Shown: one piece after another, positions 59,101-64,000 of the stretch
Numbering within the stretch: position 1 is the stretch's first letter
Layout of the letters: each line of letters begins with the position of its first letter
Source: Nemopilema nomurai
Taxonomy: Eukaryota; Cnidaria; Scyphozoa; Rhizostomeae; Rhizostomatidae
Assembly: GCA_003864495.1 (NCBI GenBank)
Contig: ML133410.1
Coordinates: 1,302,268 to 1,366,267 of the forward strand
Length of the DNA stretch: 64,000 nucleotides
Direction of reading: 5' to 3'
Notes under the pieces: generated by a model
The model's database searches: none
Told to the model about the DNA's origin: nothing
What the model saw: the letters and a program-made list of their open reading frames with translations, nothing else
Position numbers and translations under genes: made by a program

Positions 59101-61838
59101 GTTTTGTTGTTTGTCGTACACGTGCTATGAATTTTCCTTTTCTTCTATGTAATGATTAAAATTTCAACATCGCTTGGAAGACTTAGTTGAAGACTAACAT
59201 TCAAATGCTACATCTTATCGATGTCCACGTTAAAAAGACTTTGCCATCTTCCCTTTGGGCTATGCATCATATCTGCTCAGATATTCGGCTTCGCCATGTC
59301 ATCTAAATATTGTTGTTTTGTCTTTGGAAGGTCACTTAAGTTACGGTGAACTAGCAAGAGTAACATTTTCAAAGTTCAGAGACTACTTGCAAGGCCTGAG
59401 TGAAAGAAAGGCGGCAGAAGTTGTCAATCAAACCGAACAGACCCGGATGTGGCATGACGAAGATGGCCTTCTCGCCTTCGACGACGTCTTTCAAAATTAC
59501 CACCAAAGGTAACTGCCCTTTTTAACCGCATGTCGGCATTTTGTATGACATTTGCTTGATTCTTGCTTTAATCTACACTATTTAATCTGTTTCAATTTAA
59601 TCTAATCAACATGTCTATGCTTATCTTGCCCAGGCTGTCAAATCTGACGAGAATTCCAAAGGAACTGATTGAAGAAAGTGAGCCACTGCAGGTGAGACCT
59701 TCTTACAGCCACCGGTTTGATGGCGTGGCTCTTAGCCATTACTGCCAAGTTCTGCTTATCCTTACCTTAAAGTAACATTATTTACAATCTGAATTTCCCT
59801 TCAGGTGACGCTGCTAAAAAATGGCTCCTTCACAGAATGTCGTCACGATTCTGACCCGTTCATTCCCGAGATCCCTTGCTGTGTATTTGGCTCCACTTCA
59901 CATTGCAGGGCCTGCAGGTAGCGTTTCTTGTTTTCCTTCCTCGTTAATTTGCTTTCTGTAAAGCATACACCGCATCTAGTTTCCTTTTTTACAAAATCAT
60001 GACAGTTTGTGATGATCCTTCTTTGATATGCAGGTTCATATCCGTGATGTACTTTCTCAATGATGTTGAAGACGGTGAACTGCTTTTTCCCTTGGCAAAC
60101 AATAAAACGTTTTTGTGGGATGTGAGTTCACCTTTTTGTCATTCTTAAACCTTATCCAATTGCTTGTAACTAGTTAAAATGGAAAGAAGTAACCTTTTCA
60201 CCGCTACGATGCTGGAGACGATAGACTCCATTGACGGAGACGAAGAGTTCTTTATGTATGCCATGCGTTGACAAGGCTATTGACCCGTCCTATTCAACGA
60301 TAGTTAATGCAGCTAACTTGCATGTTAAGCAACTGTCTTTATGACAGAAAGGTTGGGGTGACTTCTCTGAACTGCCCAACTCTAACCACTCTAGAATTTG
60401 CGTAACTTGCAAGCTAATACATGGATATATTCAGTCAGTCATCAAGTCATCTTCAGTTCTGCGCTTGTTGCAACATGTTTGCTTGCATCATTTTGGGTCC
60501 TTGCCACAAGAAGGTGTATGGGTGTAGGCTGGGTCTACGAAATAAGCAACTGTCCTTGTGGAAGAAAAGTTGGGACGATTTTCAAAACTGTCTAATCTCC
60601 AATCGTTCTACAATTTGCGTTCTGTTACTGAAAGATGCTTGGAAATCATTTCTTCAAGCGTTACAGCTAGAAATTTTCTGTTTTAGAACTTCTGCAATTC
60701 TTTTATTCATGTCAATTGCTTCCAAATGAAGTAACATTTACTCTAGAGAACGCAAGTAGCATTTAATGTTAGAATCTTTTGTCAATTTGTGAATGATCAC
60801 TTCGAAATGTCAATCAGATCTTAGAGAGTTCTAATGAAAGGCCATTTGTTTTAGAATCTTCATGCTGACACCACAAGGATGTGTTCCAAGGCCCCAAACA
60901 CCACTTTGTCCAATTTGGTCATTAAGCCCAAGAAAGGGACAGCAATTATGTGGTACAATCATTACATAGGCCGAGCAACTGGTTGGATGTCAACATTGGA
61001 CCCCATGAGCTTCTATAGTTCCAACCACGTGCGTAGCGGCGAGAAGTGGGTGGCAACCACGTGGGTCAATATATTGGGGGACGGTGTGAATGAACTTAGG
61101 CCATGGAGATTGGGAACTAATTGGTTATCACCTAACAATAGGAAGAAAGAACTAATAGAACTGATGAGAAACGATGATTTCGTTGAAGGGCTAACTTACT
61201 CTCACGATGCTAAACTAATTGTAGTTGATGAAAGTGAGGCCATTTACGAAAAGCCAAAAGGTGCTAATGAGAATGTTATGGGAAATCTGAAATCGGACAA
61301 TTCGTCAGTGCAAGTGACAAACACTACCACAGGAGAGGCTGCAGAAGGGAATGTCACTGAATCTGGGAAAAATGTGACAAGAAGCGAGGAAATGGAAGGA
61401 AAGGCCGAAAAGCAAGAAACCACCGAAGTGAAAGCTGAATCACGAGAAGTGCCCAAGAAACAGAAGAGTACCAAAAAGGAAAGAGTAGTTACAGAAACTC
61501 CAATAAGTAGGAAAGAAACTGCTAAAGAGGAGGGTAGGCAAGGAATTAAAAAGGTAAACAGGAATCGTTCGCCGGAAAAGGGTGAAGGTCCATTGGGGCC
61601 CCCATTAAGAGGCCATCCAACGAAGGAAAACGAGGCTCCGGTAGGGCCTCGAGTGGAGGACACTTTACCATACGTATTGCCGTCTGGGAAAATGGTCGAA
61701 AATAAGGTTGTGGTGTCGATATTGATGCTTATTGATGAGCTAAGTCGAGACGAACTCGAAATCATTGCGCGATCACTGCACGAGAGATTGCAGCTGGCGT
61801 GTATTCCAATCATGGTCAACCCCATTGGTCCGATGTAA
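56119..61838 (+). CDS. P4HTM-like EF-hand prolyl 4-hydroxylase paralogue B, with charged C-terminal extension
   Basis: Ten exons join in phase to 676 codons: 56119-56376, 56719-56800, 57480-57655, 58140-58198, 58908-58942, 59331-59508, 59634-59691, 59805-59917, 60034-60121, 60855-61838. Introns fall where those of paralogue A fall (the 82-, 35- and 58-nt exons are the same size in both). Features: signal sequence MEVRHIFLALLFICF, EF-hand loops DEDLDGSLSFTE and EADEKGHLSYGE, SEPLQVTLL, RFISVMYFLNDVEDGELLFPLA, IKPKKGTAIMWYNHY and SGEKWVATTWVNI. The oxygenase HxD reads Arg295-His-Asp297 and the distal His position is Tyr403, so it also lacks the usual iron ligands. The last exon adds about 200 residues of Lys/Glu-rich linker with N-x-T sites and a C-terminal helix shared with paralogue A. 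The start at MEVRH is chosen because it places the signal sequence at the N-terminus. Confidence 0.87.
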
Positions 61839-63118
61839 TATTGCAGGATCGACGACGATGTTCGAATTGGTTTAACACGTGCGAAGGCCGGTCCACACGA
61901 TATCGAGGCCCCCATTATCAAATGCACTAGGACTGCTCATTTTGCGTTCCTTGATCTCGTCCACAGTTTTGATAGCAGGAGAGACTGAACTGTGCTTTGG
62001 CCAGATTTAACAATGTAAATCTGTACCGGAATAGTCACTTAGAAACTCGTTCATTGTAATTATTCTGTATCATACTAATTAATCTGGATTTTTACATGCT
62101 TTTTGTCGCATTTTATCGCTGCATTCTACCTTCAAGGCTGGAATTGAAGATTTAAAACAAAAACAGAGACCGCAAGTTTGAGTGGCTTTCTGCTGATAAG
62201 CAGTGCATTTACGAAAAGTGTTTCAATAAAAGGAATCATACCCAATATGCTCACTGTCTCCAGTAAATTTCACATTCGCCGCTGCTCTCTGCTTATATTT
62301 GTGTCACCTCCTACAAACTCACCATTCTTGCTTCTTTACTATCCTAGCAATACATTTAAAGATCCGTCAAGTTGAAAATTTGGAACCTACCAGTTAAAAA
62401 CTACTTGCGTTTCTCGCTACGCCTGGGAATCGGAGTACGAAGTCATTTTCTTAATAATAACCTTAGGCTGTTAGCTATTCAATCCATCAGCTCTGTCTAC
62501 CTGTAGCTTATCTCTCTGTCAACGTGTTGACAAAATGCCTATTTCACAGATGCAGCTTCTTACAAAACTATCCTCTGACAGTAGTGCAGGACCAAGCAAC
62601 CATTTTATGTCTTTCTAAAGCGAGGCTATACCCTTTCTGACGTGAGAGGCTGCTTTCACGAGAACGAGGCAAGAGCCGCCGCAGACTCTCTTACGGCTGT
62701 ATGGTGCCAGTTCTTGAAACTGGTCAAGCATAATTTGACTTGCTGGTATACCTTTGTTAATGAAGCCGGGGTGATATACCGACCAGCAAAGCATCGTCAA
62801 TGAGCAGGTTTCAAATCAGCAAGATCACAGGTTGGGAACAAACAATGCTCTCTGTTGTGGTTTTTGACTCAGGCAAAGCGATACCTCTTCAAACCTCCCG
62901 GTGGATGGTCTTATGTGAAACTTAAACGCCTTTTAGCACAGAGAATCCAGTTGCGATGAAAGAAATCGACCCATACGAATCGTAACGATGCATACGGCAT
63001 CGGTTACTCTATAAATCGTAGCTTGATTCGTCACTTTGTATCGCAGGTAGCTCCGTGTACAGTCGGTAAGGATTTGAGGGTTGGGATTTCTTGCTTGTTT
63101 ACGGCTGCGGCTGCCGTT
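61839..63118. other. Intergenic DNA between paralogue B and tetraspanin
   Basis: About 1.28 kb holding the 3' end of paralogue B and the promoter and 5' leader of the tetraspanin gene. No further coding exon, repeat or RNA gene is visible. Confidence 0.55.
62225..62230 (+). terminator. Candidate polyadenylation signal AATAAA for paralogue B
   Basis: An exact AATAAA lies 387 bp after the stop codon of paralogue B. It is the first exact hexamer I see downstream; use is inferred. Confidence 0.4.
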
Positions 63119-63946
63119 ATGGCGGAAAAAGCATATCAAGCTGATGTGGAGGACGACAGCAGACGGTCTCGCGTGGCAGATCTCATCACGACCATAGGCG
63201 AATGCGGTTTCAAGTGCATCAAGGTGACCTTCTTCTGCTTCAATTTGATTTTCTGGCTGGCGGGCATTGCCATTCTGGCCATCGGAATCTGGCTTCACGG
63301 CCAAAAGGACGAGGCGGCCAAAGACTACGCGCACCTCTCGGGCAATATCAACTTCGTCAACGGGCCTACGTTCTGCATCGCGGTCGGAGTGTTGACGATC
63401 CTCGTGTCATTTCTCGCCTGCTGCGGAGCGAAAACCGAGAATATGTGTATGCTCGGGTGCTACTCAGGCCTGCTGCTCGTCATTCTAATTATAGAAGTCG
63501 TATCCATCACTGTCACTTACGTCTATCGAGAGCGAATCGAGAATTCGCTGAAAAGGGACTTCCAAAAGACGCTAAACAAGTACGGCCATGAGGACTGGGC
63601 CAGACTTACTAAGTCAATCGATGAACTTCAGAAGGATTTCAATTGTTGCGGCAACAAAAAGTTTTCAGATTGGTTTGAAACCCCGTGGGCTGTTAACAAT
63701 ACGAACAGCGTACCGAGAAGTTGTTGCAGGAAGATCGAAGAGAAAGACTGCAATACGAACCTCAGTAAGGATTCGCGTAGAATCTACCGCCATGGATGCT
63801 ACAATCATGTCAAGAAATACTTATTAGAAAACTTGCATATTATAAGCGGCTTTGGAATCTGGATTGCCATGATTGAAATGCTTGGTATCGGATTCGCCAC
63901 TTGCTTGATGTGCCGATTGAAAAATAAATCTAACGAGTACGTGTGA
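63119..63946 (+). CDS. Tetraspanin, single-exon
   Basis: 275 codons without an intron. Four membrane helices (about residues 36-59, 83-103, 111-136, 241-262) flank a short and a large extracellular loop. The large loop carries the diagnostic CCG (176-178), SCC (201-203), C211 and GC (226-227), six cysteines in all, and N-x-T at NNT. Juxtamembrane cysteines (C29, C33, CLMC at 262-265) are likely palmitoylation sites. The length and pattern fit the CD63/CD151/CD9-like group. Known role: organises membrane microdomains, adhesion and vesicle traffic at the plasma membrane and endosomes. The frame is open 32 codons further upstream, but MAEKAY has G at -3 and places TM1 normally. Being intronless is unusual for the family. 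Confidence 0.92.
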   Translation: MAEKAYQADVEDDSRRSRVADLITTIGECGFKCIKVTFFCFNLIFWLAGIAILAIGIWLHGQKDEAAKDYAHLSGNINFVNGPTFCIAVGVLTILVSFLACCGAKTENMCMLGCYSGLLLVILIIEVVSITVTYVYRERIENSLKRDFQKTLNKYGHEDWARLTKSIDELQKDFNCCGNKKFSDWFETPWAVNNTNSVPRSCCRKIEEKDCNTNLSKDSRRIYRHGCYNHVKKYLLENLHIISGFGIWIAMIEMLGIGFATCLMCRLKNKSNEYV

Positions 63947-64000
63947 AGATTTGATCGTAGGATCAAATTGGTCGAATTTCGCGGGCTGAAAGGTCGATGA

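Noticed and set aside
61244..61927. 227-codon minus-strand open frame
   Set aside because: It is the antisense shadow of the last exon of P4HTM-like paralogue B, which has clear homology and phase.
62615..62800. Minus-strand open frame upstream of the tetraspanin
   Set aside because: Short, no domain, and no supporting splice or promoter signal.
63202..63827. Other-frame plus-strand open frames inside the tetraspanin
   Set aside because: They overlap the tetraspanin coding frame entirely and lack any domain.

Overview
The window is nuclear DNA from an animal. Genes are split by many short GT-AG introns, the base composition is AT-rich, and the recognisable genes are metazoan: an axonemal dynein intermediate chain (DNAI3/WDR63), the NAC beta subunit BTF3, transmembrane prolyl-4-hydroxylase (P4HTM) relatives, a tetraspanin, a SNAG/bHLH regulator and a Vasa-like DEAD-box helicase. 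Several intron positions look like those of vertebrate genes, while gene bodies are compact with many introns of 100-700 bp. That fits a sponge, cnidarian or another non-bilaterian or slowly evolving marine invertebrate. I cannot fix the clade from sequence alone. All exon models below were built by eye from splice signals and reading-frame continuity.

Layout, left to right. 1-520 is a simple satellite with a higher-order period. 909-5917 (minus) is the 5' part of a gene with three tandem RRM-like domains followed by the start of a Vasa/DDX4-type DEAD-box helicase; the rest of the helicase lies beyond the left edge. About 0.93 kb of divergent promoter DNA separates it from DNAI3 (plus, 6847-25994, 25 coding exons, 885 codons). 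The DNAI3 intron at 15859-22252 carries a complete 6,254-bp Ty3/gypsy element in antisense orientation, with 414-bp LTRs that read as identical, a 4-bp target duplication, a tRNA-Met primer site and several frameshifts. It ends 18 bp before the next exon. DNAI3 converges on a minus-strand gene (26243-30518) encoding a SNAG-domain plus bHLH transcription factor.

30.5-37.0 kb is repeat-bearing intergenic DNA with a decayed RecQ-like helicase fragment, a 30-bp minisatellite and tRNA-derived SINE-like pieces. A seven-exon gene (plus, 36979-41854) encodes an unrecognised single-pass membrane glycoprotein. After about 4.8 kb of intergenic or 5' non-coding DNA containing a perfect 17-bp hairpin comes BTF3 (plus, 46705-49696).

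The right third holds two head-to-head P4HTM-like paralogues (minus 50010-55140; plus 56119-61838) with the same intron plan. They differ in one main way: the minus copy has gained a two-exon, about 115-residue beta-barrel-like domain inserted into its oxygenase fold. Both copies lack the expected histidine iron ligands and so look like pseudo-oxygenases. A single-exon tetraspanin (63119-63946) closes the window.

The most novel points are the RRM3-Vasa architecture, the SNAG-bHLH architecture, the paired putative P4HTM pseudoenzymes with an inserted domain, and the recent LTR-element insertion at the edge of a splice acceptor.
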